Shown here: one piece after another, positions 20,725 through 28,611 of the stretch
How positions within the stretch are numbered: position 1 is the first letter of the stretch
Layout: the number at the start of each line of letters is the position of its first letter
Assembly (NCBI RefSeq): GCF_009720385.1
Contig: NZ_ML769301.1
Span: 1 to 64,000 of the forward strand
Direction: 5' to 3'
DNA length: 64,000 nucleotides
From: Catellatospora vulcania
GTDB taxonomy: Bacteria; Actinomycetota; Actinomycetes; Mycobacteriales; Micromonosporaceae
The notes under the pieces: generated by a model
Seen by the model: the letters and a program-made list of their open reading frames with translations, nothing else
What the model was told of the DNA's origin: nothing
Database searches by the model: none
Translations under genes and position numbers: made by a program

Positions 20725-21509
20725 TGGTTCGCTCCCGCCCCGAGCAGGCCGCGGATTTCGGTGGCGTACCGGTCGAAGCGCTGGTCGGACATCACCTTGG
20801 CGTAGTCGCGTTCGGCCGGCAGGTCGACGTCGATGGTCCGCATGATCCGGCCGGGCCGGGGGCTCATCACCTCGACCCTGGTGCCCAGGAAGACCGCCTC
20901 GGCGATGGAGTGCGTGACCAACAGGATGGTGGTGCCGGTCTCCCGCCAGATCCGGTTGAGCTCGGCGTTGAGCTGCTCGCGGGTCAGCGCGTCCAGTGCG
21001 CCGAACGGCTCGTCCATCAGCAGCACCGACGGCTGGTGCAGCAGCGCGCGGCACAGGGCCACCCGCTGCTGCATGCCGCCGGACAGCTCGTGCGGCAGCG
21101 CGTCTTCGAAGCCGGTGAGCCCGGTGAGGCCGATCAGCTCGTCGGCGCGCCGGGCTGCCTGCCGCCGGTCCATGCCGCGGATCTCGGCCTGCAGCAGGAT
21201 GTTCTTGCGCGCGCCCCGCCAGTCCAGCAGGGCGGCGCGCTGGAACACGTACCCGATGTCCTTCTGGGCGCCGGTGACCGGCCGTCCCATCAACGAGACC
21301 GTGCCGGAGGTCGGCGCCACCAGCCCTGCGACGATCTTGAGCAGGGTGGACTTGCCGCAGCCGGACGGGCCGACGATGGTCACGAACTCGCCGGGGGCGA
21401 CCCGCATCGTGACGTCGTCGACCGCGACGGTCTGGGTGCGCTTGGACTGGAAGCGCACGGTCAGGCCGGTGATGTCCACCGCCGGCGCGGCCGTTGACGG
21501 GACGGTCAT
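20721..21509 (-). CDS. ABC transporter ATP-binding protein, nitrate/sulfonate/thiamine-precursor type
   Basis: 262 aa. Walker A is GPSGCGKST, the signature LSGGMQQRVALCRALL, Walker B VLLMDEPFGALD, and the switch His lies in LLVTHSIAEAV. Closest in style to the SsuB/TauB/ThiZ group. It would energise import with the adjacent permease and lipoprotein. Its start is 4 bp after the binding-protein stop, and its end overlaps the NCS1 gene by four bases, so translation of all is coupled. Confidence 0.92.
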   Translation of the reverse strand: MTVPSTAAPAVDITGLTVRFQSKRTQTVAVDDVTMRVAPGEFVTIVGPSGCGKSTLLKIVAGLVAPTSGTVSLMGRPVTGAQKDIGYVFQRAALLDWRGARKNILLQAEIRGMDRRQAARRADELIGLTGLTGFEDALPHELSGGMQQRVALCRALLHQPSVLLMDEPFGALDALTREQLNAELNRIWRETGTTILLVTHSIAEAVFLGTRVEVMSPRPGRIMRTIDVDLPAERDYAKVMSDQRFDRYATEIRGLLGAGANH

Positions 21510-21513
21510 CGGT

Positions 21514-22512
21514 TCAGCCCTTCGTCGCGAACGTGCCGGACCAGTACTTGCTCGGCGCGCCCGCGTCCTTCAACTCGGCGTGTGTGGTCATCAGGTTGAT
21601 GGTCTCGGTCCACTTGGCCTCGGCGTTGACGCCCGGCGACGCCGTGTCGACCAGCGGCAGGCACAGCGTGAGCTGCTTGATCAGCACGTCTTTGGCCGGC
21701 TCGTTCTCGGCGAGCTTCTCCATCGCGGCAGCGGCGGCCGGGATGTCCTTGGCTGCCTCGGCCCAGGACTTCTGGGTGGCCCGGACGAAGGCCTTCACCA
21801 GTTCCGGATCCTTGGCCAGGGTGTCGTCGTGCACGACCAGGCCGGTGCCGAGCAGGTTGAGCCCGAAGTCGGCGAACAGCAGATGGTTGACCTTCTTGCC
21901 GGTCTTGGCCTCGATGGTCGGGGCCTGGTCGTGGAAGAAGCCCTGGATCGCGTCGACCTTGCCTTCGGCCAGCGCGGCGATCTTCCCGGCCGCGTCGACG
22001 TTGACCACCTTCACCTCGGCGGGGTCGACGCCGTTGGCCTTGAGCAGCGCGGGGAAGGTCGCATACATCGCGTCTCCCGGCGTGCCGCCGACGGTTTTGC
22101 CCTTGAGGTCGCTGATCTTGGTGATGTTCTTGTCGGCGAGGAACTCGACCGACGACGGCCCCTTCTGCAGGAACACCCCGACGCTCTTCACCTTCATCCC
22201 GGTGGTGATGGCCTTGAGCAGCGGGGGAGTGTCGGCCCAGCCGAAGTCGGTCTGCTGCTGGGCCACGGCCTGGATGGTCTTGCCGGAGCCGCCGCCCGGC
22301 TTGATCGCCAGGTCGATGCCCTCGGCCTGGTAGAAGCCCTTGTCGAGGCCGTAGTAGAACGGCGCATGCTCGCCGTACGGGACCCAGTTGAGGGTCAGCG
22401 TGACCTTCTTGTTCTCGCCGGGCGCGGCGGGCTGGTCGTTGGTGCCCGGAGCACAGGCGGCGGCGCCCAGCAGCAGCGCGAACGCGGCCGCCAGCACGGG
22501 AAGTCTGGTCAT
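21514..22512 (-). CDS. ABC substrate-binding lipoprotein, NMT1/THI5-like
   Basis: 332 aa. Signal peptide with lipobox LGAAAC. The mature protein begins with the NMT1-type strand VTLTLNWVPYGEHAPFYYGLDKGFYQAEGID and contains GGGSGKTIQAVAQQQTDFGWAD, conserved in hydroxymethylpyrimidine, sulfonate and riboflavin-type binding proteins. It captures a small, probably aromatic or heterocyclic ligand outside the membrane. The ligand cannot be named from sequence; the NCS1 carrier in the same operon makes a pyrimidine-like compound plausible. Confidence 0.88.
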   Translation of the reverse strand: MTRLPVLAAAFALLLGAAACAPGTNDQPAAPGENKKVTLTLNWVPYGEHAPFYYGLDKGFYQAEGIDLAIKPGGGSGKTIQAVAQQQTDFGWADTPPLLKAITTGMKVKSVGVFLQKGPSSVEFLADKNITKISDLKGKTVGGTPGDAMYATFPALLKANGVDPAEVKVVNVDAAGKIAALAEGKVDAIQGFFHDQAPTIEAKTGKKVNHLLFADFGLNLLGTGLVVHDDTLAKDPELVKAFVRATQKSWAEAAKDIPAAAAAMEKLAENEPAKDVLIKQLTLCLPLVDTASPGVNAEAKWTETINLMTTHAELKDAGAPSKYWSGTFATKG

Positions 22513-22554
22513 CAGGTTGGTCCTCCTAGCGCGGCGACGGGAGGCTAATCCCCG

Positions 22555-23442
22555 TCAGGATGTGGTGAGCGGGACCCCGGACCGCCTGCTGGCGTGCCAC
22601 GGGATGAGTGCTGCCTCGGTCACCTCGACGATCGCGAACAGCACGATGCCGATCAGTGACATCAGGAACAGGTCGGCGAACAGCAGGGCCGAGTCGAGGT
22701 TGCCGTTGGCAAGCAGGAGCACGTATCCCAGGCCTTCGTTCGCGCCGACGAACTCGCCGACCACGGCGCCCACCACCGCGAGGGTGACGGCCACCTTCAC
22801 CCCGGCCATCAGGTGCGGCAGGGCATTGGGGAATCTGATCTTCCGGAAGGTCTGCCACGGGCTCGCGCCCATGGTCTTGGACAGGTCCACCAGTTCGGGG
22901 TCGGTGGACCGCAGCCCGGCCACCCCGGAGATGACCACCGGGAAGAAAGCGATCAGCACCGCGAGAATGATCTTCGGGGTAAGGCCGAAGCCGAACCATA
23001 CGATCAGCAGCGGAGCGATGGCGATCTTGGGAATGACCTGAGCGAACAGCACTATCGGGTAGAGCGCCCGCTCCATGGTGCGCGAGTAGGCGATCAGGAC
23101 GGCGGTGAGCAGGCCCAGCAGCACGGCCAGCACGAAGCCGATGACGGTCTCGTAGAGCGTGACGTAGGTGTTCAGCCAGAGGAATGCTCGTTTCTCGACC
23201 ATCGTCTGCCACACCTGCGCCGGGGTCGGCACCAGGTAGTGCGGGACGGCGCCGCTCTCCGACAGCACCCACCACCCCGCGAACACGATGCCCAGCAGCA
23301 GCGCGGGCCGCCACAGCGCATCGCCGAACCGGACCAGCCGCGTCAGTGGCTGGACGGAGGTTCGCCGGGTCAGCGTGGGTTGACCGGCTGCGCGCGCCGA
23401 CGCGCTGCCAGCGGTTGATCCACTTGCTGATCCATGGCGCAC
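22555..23442 (-). CDS. ABC transporter permease, nitrate/sulfonate/thiamine-precursor type
   Basis: 295 aa from a GTG at 23442 (VRHGSASGSTAG) with GGAGGA about 8 bases upstream. The longer frame to 23490 covers the leader and is not used. Six membrane helices are visible, and the EAA loop reads SKTMGASPWQTFRKIRFPNALPHLMAGV, the contact site for the ATPase. An unusually long Ser/Ala-rich cytoplasmic N-terminus (about 50 aa) precedes helix 1. It is the first gene of the importer operon, preceded by a promoter near 23570. Confidence 0.9.
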   Translation of the reverse strand: MRHGSASGSTAGSASARAAGQPTLTRRTSVQPLTRLVRFGDALWRPALLLGIVFAGWWVLSESGAVPHYLVPTPAQVWQTMVEKRAFLWLNTYVTLYETVIGFVLAVLLGLLTAVLIAYSRTMERALYPIVLFAQVIPKIAIAPLLIVWFGFGLTPKIILAVLIAFFPVVISGVAGLRSTDPELVDLSKTMGASPWQTFRKIRFPNALPHLMAGVKVAVTLAVVGAVVGEFVGANEGLGYVLLLANGNLDSALLFADLFLMSLIGIVLFAIVEVTEAALIPWHASRRSGVPLTTS

Positions 23443-23463
23443 GAGGGCTCCTCCTGGACGGAC

Positions 23464-23584
23464 GGAAAGTTTCCTGGCGATTGCAGGCAAGCGCTTTCCG
23501 ATGAACGGACCCTAAAGAGGATGTCGTCCCTCAGGCAAGGGCTGTCCGGACGGATCTTTATATATTTACATGAAATGTTTGCAG
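23464..23584 (-). promoter_or_regulatory. Promoter and operator-rich leader of the ABC importer operon
   Basis: On the minus strand CTGCAA (23584-23579) and TATAAA (23562-23557) are spaced 16 bp in an exceptionally A+T-rich patch. Between the promoter and the GTG lie a palindrome GTCCGGAC (23543-23550), a LacI-type core AAGCGCTT (23489-23496) and a palindrome GGAAAGTTTCC (23464-23474). The 110-nt leader therefore carries several possible repressor sites. I tested it by eye against TPP and guanidine riboswitch consensus and saw no match. Confidence 0.5.
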
Positions 23585-23606
23585 GATCGTGGAACAGCCG
23601 GACCCG

Positions 23607-24386
23607 CTACCGGATCGGGTAGGTGTTCAGCAGCCCGCACATGCCGTGCCGGCCCTGCTCGCCGGGCGCGGCGAAGCCATGCACCGCGGCGTCGGCCAGA
23701 TGATCGGATCGTCCGGCGGCCAACGCGTCCAGCTGGGCAGCGGTGTCCTGCGCCGCCCGCAACGCCCCGGCGGCGAACCGCTCCCGCCAGCGGGGTAGGT
23801 GCGGCGCCACCAGCCGAGCGGCTGCTTGGTGGAAGTCGCGCAGCGGCCCGAGGTCACCGGCGTCGGCCGCCGCCCGTAACTGCTCGAACCCGAGCACCGC
23901 GAGATCGCGCCGGGCGTACGCGGCGGCCAGCGTCGCGCTGGGCGTGCCATCGGCGGGCGGGGCGTCGTCCGGAGCGCCGCCGCCGGGCAGGGTGGCGGCC
24001 GCGGCGTAGCGCTGCGGGTCGGCCAGCACCGAGGGTGGAAACGTCAGCACCGCGTCGCCGGCCTCCGGCAGCCCGCTGTTCTGCATCAACACGGTGATCT
24101 CCAGGCCGCCGTGGTTGACCAGGCGATGGATGGTGCCCGGGGTGAACCAGGCCACCGTGCCGGGCCGCAACGGCGTCTGCCGGAAGCCGCTCATCGTCAG
24201 CGTCTGGACCGCACCGGCGCCGGCCTGCACCACGTACCCCTCGGTGCAGCACAGATGAAGGTGCGGGGTGCCGCCCACCAGGCCGTCGGGCGCGGTGGTG
24301 TCGTACACCCGCAGCTGCGAGACGCCCACCCCGCCGGGCAGCGGCGCGATGCCGGCCGGGGAACCCGGCTCAGTCGAAGTATTCAT
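23607..24386 (-). CDS. Cupin-domain protein with helical C-terminal extension
   Basis: 259 aa. The cupin core is at about 25-115: TPHLHLCCTEGYVVQAGAG as motif 1 and LRPGTVAWFTPGTIHRLVN as motif 2, keeping His, Glu and His metal ligands. After residue 130 comes an Ala-rich helical region (LAAAYARRDLAVLGFEQLRA) without a recognised domain. It may be an isomerase, dioxygenase or sensor. It overlaps the upstream cupin gene by 17 bases and ends just before the promoter of the ABC operon on the same strand, suggesting a joint role in handling the imported compound. Confidence 0.75.
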   Translation of the reverse strand: MNTSTEPGSPAGIAPLPGGVGVSQLRVYDTTAPDGLVGGTPHLHLCCTEGYVVQAGAGAVQTLTMSGFRQTPLRPGTVAWFTPGTIHRLVNHGGLEITVLMQNSGLPEAGDAVLTFPPSVLADPQRYAAAATLPGGGAPDDAPPADGTPSATLAAAYARRDLAVLGFEQLRAAADAGDLGPLRDFHQAAARLVAPHLPRWRERFAAGALRAAQDTAAQLDALAAGRSDHLADAAVHGFAAPGEQGRHGMCGLLNTYPIR

Positions 24387-24723
24387 CGTTGTCGTTCGCA
24401 GCGGGCAGGCAGACCACCAGGGCCCGCAGGTCGCCCAGCGCCCGGTGCCGGGTGCCGGGCGGGATCAGGAACGCCGACATCGGCTTCGCCGGATGGCGTA
24501 CGCCATCGAGCTCCACCTCGCCGACACCGTCGAGGATCACGTACACCTCGGTCGCGATCCGGTGGTGGTGCGTGATCGCCCGGTCGACCTGCAGCAGGTG
24601 GACGCTCACCGCGCCGCCGGACTCCTGCGCGAACGCCCGCCGGGTGGTGCCGCATGAGCACTGCCTGGGGGCGATCTCGTCCAGCGCGGTCGTGGCGCTG
24701 CTGGCCGGTTCCGGGGTCGTCAT
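24370..24723 (-). CDS. Small cupin-domain protein
   Basis: 117 aa. A single cupin barrel: motif 1 THHHRIATEVYVILDG gives His52, His54 and Glu59, and motif 2 FLIPPGTRHRAL gives His93, a full set of metal ligands. A CSC motif at residues 22-24 precedes the barrel. It is translationally coupled to the second cupin gene. A 10-bp inverted repeat lies upstream at 24761, which may be the operator of this pair. Confidence 0.8.
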   Translation of the reverse strand: MTTPEPASSATTALDEIAPRQCSCGTTRRAFAQESGGAVSVHLLQVDRAITHHHRIATEVYVILDGVGEVELDGVRHPAKPMSAFLIPPGTRHRALGDLRALVVCLPAANDNDEYFD

Positions 24724-24760
24724 CCCGCGGCTCCTCGTCGTCGGTCGCGCCTCAGGTAAC

Positions 24761-24784
24761 CGCCGGGAAAGGGTTTTCCCGGCG
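24761..24784. promoter_or_regulatory. Perfect 10-bp inverted repeat upstream of the cupin pair
   Basis: CGCCGGGAAA-GGGT-TTTCCCGGCG has perfect arms. It lies 38 bp upstream of the cupin ATG and on the other side faces the large secreted propeller gene. Its GGGAAA...TTTCCC core is related to the GGAAAGTTTCC palindrome in the ABC leader at 23464, so one regulator could bind both. Confidence 0.5.
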
Positions 24785-24814
24785 GTGGCTAGACGCTAAT
24801 GTGCCGCGTAGATG

Positions 24815-24826
24815 AACGTCAACGTT
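24815..24826. promoter_or_regulatory. AACGT/ACGTT inverted repeat
   Basis: AACGT-CA-ACGTT, followed by TCGA, resembles a LacI-family half-site pair. It lies between the divergent cupin and propeller genes, 173 bp before the latter. A weak call because such short repeats arise by chance. Confidence 0.3.
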
Positions 24827-24998
24827 TCGATGGACGAGGTCTACCTCCGGAGGTGTTTCACGAGGCGACAGCAGTGAGGTCCTTGAGAACACGACGTGGC
24901 GGCGCACGTCCCCCTGCGTCAGGCAACCCGCCTGATCCATCCGTCATCCGGGCCTGCGCGTGCGCTGCCGTCCGGGTGCGATCGCGAGAAGGATCGCC

Positions 24999-27900
24999 AT
25001 GAGTTCTCCCACCGTCCCTGAAGTCGCCCGCCGGCGGCGGGCTCCAGCCCTCGCCCTGGGGCTGAGTCTGGCGCTGCTGCCCCTGGCTGTGCCCGGGTCC
25101 GCACACGCCGCGATCCCTCCGCAGGATCCCGGAGTCACCTTGCGCACCTACAGCCTCAGCACAGCTCTGAACGGGCTGTGCACGCTCAAACCCGGGCAGA
25201 CCCCCAACTTCGACAAGCTGATGCCGCTGATCAACTGGTCGACCCAGGCCGACTTCGGCATCGCCGACAGCTTCCTCACCCAGGTCGTCGCGAACATCAA
25301 CATCACCACCGCCGGCTCGTACGTCTTCCGGCTGACCAGCGACGACGGCTCCCGCCTGCGCATCGACAAGAGCACCGTCGTCGACGACGACGACTCCAAC
25401 AGCACCTTCACGACCGTCGTCAACCACGACGGCGTGCACGGCGCGTCACCGAAGGACGGCACCGTCGACCTGTCCGCCGGCTACCACAAGCTGCGCATCG
25501 AACACTTCGACAACACCGGCGGGCAGGCGCTCAAACTGGAGTGGCAGCCACCCGGCTCCGCGCAGTTCGCCGTCGTGCCGACCGCCGCGCTGAGCACCGA
25601 ATCCGGAGTCACCCGGGTGACCGCGCCGGGGACCAAGGAATGCGTAGAGGGCGGCGACGCCCCGGGCGACGGGCTCCCACTGAACGCGGTGCACCCGAAC
25701 TACACCCTGACCGACCTGCGTCCCAGCGGGTTCCAGCCGAAGGTCACCGGCATGGACTGGCTGCCCGACAACCGGCTGGCCATCACCACCTGGGGCGGCG
25801 ACTACGGCACCACCCATCCGCTCGGCGAGGTCTACCTGCTGGGCAACGTCATCGGCACCACCTCTGCCGCGCAGGTGACGGTGAAGAGGATCGCCACCGG
25901 GATGCAGGACCCGATGGGCATCAAGTACGTGGACGGCAAGCTGTACGTCACCGAGCGGTCCCGGCTGGTCGAGCTGAACGACACCAACGGCGACGAGATC
26001 ATCGACAACAAGCGCACCGTGGCGACCTGGCCGTTCGGCGGGACCTACCACGAGTTCGCATTCGGCCTGCTGTACAAGGACGGCTTCTTCTACCTCAACC
26101 TGTCGGTGCAGATCACTCCCGGCGGGCGCACCACCAGACCCCAGCTCGCCGCCAACCGCGGCACCGCGATCAAGGTGAACAAGGCGACGGGCCAGGTCGA
26201 ATACACGGCGAGCGGATTGCGTACGCCGAACGGCATGGGATGGGGTCCCGAAGGCGGCATCTTCGTCACCGACAACCAGGGCGACTGGCTGTCGGCCAAC
26301 AAGCTCGTGCAGCTCAAGCCGGGCCGGTTCTTCAACCACTACAACGATCCGGCCGGACCGTTCGACACCAACGCCGTGACCCAGCCGGTCCTGTGGCTGC
26401 CGCACAACGAGATCGCGAACTCCCCGAGCACCCCGATCATGCTCACCCAGGGCCCGTTCGCCGGGCAGATGCTGTTCGGTGACGTCACCTACGGCGGCAT
26501 CCAGCGCGGTTACCTGGAGAAGGTCAACGGCGAGTACCAGGGCGCGGTCTTCCGCTTCGCCCAGGGCCTGGAGGCCGGCATCAGCCGGCTCACCCTCGGC
26601 CCCGACGGCGCGATCTACGCGGGCGGCATCGGCGACGAACGCGCCAGCAGCAACTGGCGCCAGCAGGGCAAGCTCCGCTACGGCCTGCAGAAGCTGACCC
26701 CTGCCGGCAGCAACGCCTTCGACATCCTGGCGATGCGGGCGGTGGCCGGCGGCTTCGAGCTCGAATACACCCAGCCGCTGTCGGCCGCCACGCTGAGCGC
26801 GCTGACGTCGCGATACCGCGTCCAGCAATGGCGTTACACCCCGACCTCGGCCTACGGCGGGCCGAAGGTCGATCTCGAGACGCTGGGCGTCACGTCCGCC
26901 ATCCCCTCGGCCGACGGCAGGAAGGTCACACTGCGCATCAACGGCCTGGAAGCCGGACGGGTGGTGCATGTCCACTCGCCGCGGCCGTTCAGCTCGGCCT
27001 CGGGGCAGTCCCTGTGGAGCACGGAGGCGTGGTACACCCTCAACGCGCTGGCCGGTGGCACCTATGAGGCCGAGCAGGCGGCACTCAGCGGCGCGAACGT
27101 GGGGACCGAACACTCCGGGCACAGCGGATCCGGCTACGCCGACTTCGCCGACACGGCCAACACCGGCGGGTACGTCGAATGGACGGTCAACGTGCCGACT
27201 GCCGGAGCCCACTCGCTGGCATTCCGCTACGCCAATGGCAAGACCGTCGACCGGCCGCTGGCCATCGCGGTCAACGGCACGGCTGTCAGCCCGGCGTTTC
27301 CGTTCCCGCCGACAGGCGCGTGGAGCACCTGGCGAACCGCATCGCTGACCACGACGTTGCCGGCCGGGCAGGTCAAGATCCGTGCGACCACGACGGGCGC
27401 CAACGGCAGCAACCTCGACCACGTGGTCGTCACGCCGGTACCTCGCATCTCGCTGTTCGACGGCACCGGTCTGGCGGCGTGGGAGAATGCGGACGGCAGC
27501 CCGGCGACCTGGCCGGTGGCCGGAGGATCCGTGGAATCGCTGGGCGGCAACATCCGCACCAGAGCGAAGTTCGGCGACTTCAAGCTGCATGGCGAGTGGC
27601 TGGAACCCGCCTACCCGCCGGAGGTGACCGGACAGGCCCGCGGCAACAGCGGGTTCTACCTTCAGGAACGCTACGAGATTCAGGTGCTGGACTCCTACGG
27701 TGACACCACCTTGGCCAACAATGAGGCCGGTGCCATCTACCTCAAGCGTGCCCCCGACCGGAACATGGCCACCGCACCCAACACCTGGCAGACGTTCGAC
27801 ATCTCGTTCCGCGCCGCGAGGTTCAGCGCGACGGGCACGAAACTCGAGGATGCCAGGGTCACCGTGGTGTGGAACGGCGTCGTCGTCCACAACAACGTCG

Positions 27901-28028
27901 CCGTCAACGGCTCGACCGGCAACGGCCAGCCCGAAGGGCCGACGCCTGGCTCCATAGGTCTGCAGGACCACGGCGACCCAGGCGCGAACCCCCGCTTCCG
28001 CAACATCTGGATCGAACCGCTGAGTTGA
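24999..28028 (+). CDS. Large secreted protein: PA14, beta-propeller, CBM6/35-like and DUF1080 domains
   Basis: 1009 aa from the ATG at 24999 after GAGAAGG. Signal peptide 1-38 with RRRR n-region and AHA cleavage. In order: PA14 domain at about 45-190 (GSYVFRLTSDDGSRLRID, YHKLRIEHFD); a sorbosone dehydrogenase-like six-blade propeller at about 225-650 (MDWLPDNRLAITTWGGDYG, GLRTPNGMGWGPEGGIFVTD); a CBM6/35-type beta sandwich at about 690-815 (YEAEQAALSG, GYVEWTVNVP); and a C-terminal DUF1080 (3-keto-disaccharide hydrolase type) at about 820-1009 (LFDGTGLAAWENAD, NSGFYLQERYEIQVLDSYG). Such proteins act on extracellular glycans or oxidised disaccharides. Flanked by a terminator; no obvious operon partner. 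Confidence 0.88.
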   Translation: MSSPTVPEVARRRRAPALALGLSLALLPLAVPGSAHAAIPPQDPGVTLRTYSLSTALNGLCTLKPGQTPNFDKLMPLINWSTQADFGIADSFLTQVVANINITTAGSYVFRLTSDDGSRLRIDKSTVVDDDDSNSTFTTVVNHDGVHGASPKDGTVDLSAGYHKLRIEHFDNTGGQALKLEWQPPGSAQFAVVPTAALSTESGVTRVTAPGTKECVEGGDAPGDGLPLNAVHPNYTLTDLRPSGFQPKVTGMDWLPDNRLAITTWGGDYGTTHPLGEVYLLGNVIGTTSAAQVTVKRIATGMQDPMGIKYVDGKLYVTERSRLVELNDTNGDEIIDNKRTVATWPFGGTYHEFAFGLLYKDGFFYLNLSVQITPGGRTTRPQLAANRGTAIKVNKATGQVEYTASGLRTPNGMGWGPEGGIFVTDNQGDWLSANKLVQLKPGRFFNHYNDPAGPFDTNAVTQPVLWLPHNEIANSPSTPIMLTQGPFAGQMLFGDVTYGGIQRGYLEKVNGEYQGAVFRFAQGLEAGISRLTLGPDGAIYAGGIGDERASSNWRQQGKLRYGLQKLTPAGSNAFDILAMRAVAGGFELEYTQPLSAATLSALTSRYRVQQWRYTPTSAYGGPKVDLETLGVTSAIPSADGRKVTLRINGLEAGRVVHVHSPRPFSSASGQSLWSTEAWYTLNALAGGTYEAEQAALSGANVGTEHSGHSGSGYADFADTANTGGYVEWTVNVPTAGAHSLAFRYANGKTVDRPLAIAVNGTAVSPAFPFPPTGAWSTWRTASLTTTLPAGQVKIRATTTGANGSNLDHVVVTPVPRISLFDGTGLAAWENADGSPATWPVAGGSVESLGGNIRTRAKFGDFKLHGEWLEPAYPPEVTGQARGNSGFYLQERYEIQVLDSYGDTTLANNEAGAIYLKRAPDRNMATAPNTWQTFDISFRAARFSATGTKLEDARVTVVWNGVVVHNNVAVNGSTGNGQPEGPTPGSIGLQDHGDPGANPRFRNIWIEPLS

Positions 28029-28030
28029 CG

Positions 28031-28075
28031 CACTCTCTGGTGCCGCCGGTCTCCGCACGGCGGCGCCAGAGTGCT
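28031..28075 (+). terminator. Terminator of the propeller/DUF1080 gene
   Basis: GCACTCTCTGGTGCCGCCG pairs with CGGCGGCGCCAGAGTGC, with a two-base bulge, starting 3 bp after the stop codon. Confidence 0.7.
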
Positions 28076-28084
28076 CAGCCCCGC

Positions 28085-28180
28085 TTTACCAGGTCCTCCG
28101 CGGTGCCCCCGATCCGCTGCAGCCGTCGCTGCTCGGCCGTGGTGATCGGCCGTACGAAGGCTTCCTGCCTCGGTCGAAGT
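28085..28180 (-). pseudogene. Possible IS630-type transposase N-terminal relic
   Basis: Minus-strand frame reads FVRPITTAEQRRLQRIGGTA then EDLVKRA, similar to the first helix of IS630-family transposases of actinomycetes (FVRPLT-x-x-E-x-x-x-L-x-R-I). Similarity ends after about 28 codons and no start codon or terminal repeat is visible. Weak; could be chance. Confidence 0.28.
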
Positions 28181-28184
28181 GCGA

Positions 28185-28214
28185 TTGACGTGGGTAGATG
28201 TATCGGCGTTGTAT
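28185..28214 (+). promoter_or_regulatory. Possible promoter of the 54-aa gene
   Basis: TTGACG at 28185-28190 and TTGTAT at 28209-28214 with an 18-bp spacer. It lies about 75 bp before the small gene at 28288. The boxes are imperfect. Confidence 0.35.
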
Positions 28215-28287
28215 GCCTGTTCCGCTAAGCTCCGGCATCGTTGAGCTCTCAACAGGGCGGCGCCGTCCGGCCCGGCAAGGGGAACAG

Positions 28288-28452
28288 ATGACCAAATCTG
28301 TGCGGGAGTCGTTCGCGCGGCAGCCCGAACCGGGCGGCCCGGTCGCGGTCGCGCTGTACGAGTGGCCGGCGTCTCGGGACCTGCTCGACATCCGCGACAC
28401 CACGGCATACGGGCTCGATGCCGCGCCGGCCCGGCCGGTTCGCCCACGCTAG
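28288..28452 (+). CDS. Small protein of 54 aa, unknown
   Basis: ATG after AAGGGGAACAG gives a 54-codon frame (MTKSVRESFARQPEPGGPVA ... YGLDAAPARPVRPR). Almost every third position from codon 6 on is G or C, as in real genes here, and the ribosome binding site is good. No domain, no membrane segment. It precedes the SARP relic and might be a remnant of that cluster or a small secondary-metabolite precursor; there is no direct evidence for either. Confidence 0.45.
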   Translation: MTKSVRESFARQPEPGGPVAVALYEWPASRDLLDIRDTTAYGLDAAPARPVRPR

Positions 28453-28611
28453 CCCGGTGCCGCCGGGTCAGCTCGTCTGGCGGGCTCACCCGCCGACGTT
28501 TCGGGCCGCGGCGGCTGAGGCTGCCACATGACGGGGTATTGCCGCCCGAGGTGGCCGATCATCCAGCCTCGCTGAACAGATCGCATCGACGCGAATGGGA
28601 CAGGTGTACTG

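Noticed and set aside
23464..23600. Riboswitch (TPP or guanidine) in the leader of the ABC importer operon
   Set aside because: TGCCTGAGGGA and TTAGGGTCCG superficially resemble parts of these riboswitches, but the conserved cores and pairing order are missing.
25446..28058. 870-codon frame antisense to the secreted propeller/DUF1080 gene
   Set aside because: Shadow of a high-G+C gene: no RBS, no domains, while the plus-strand frame has clear domains.
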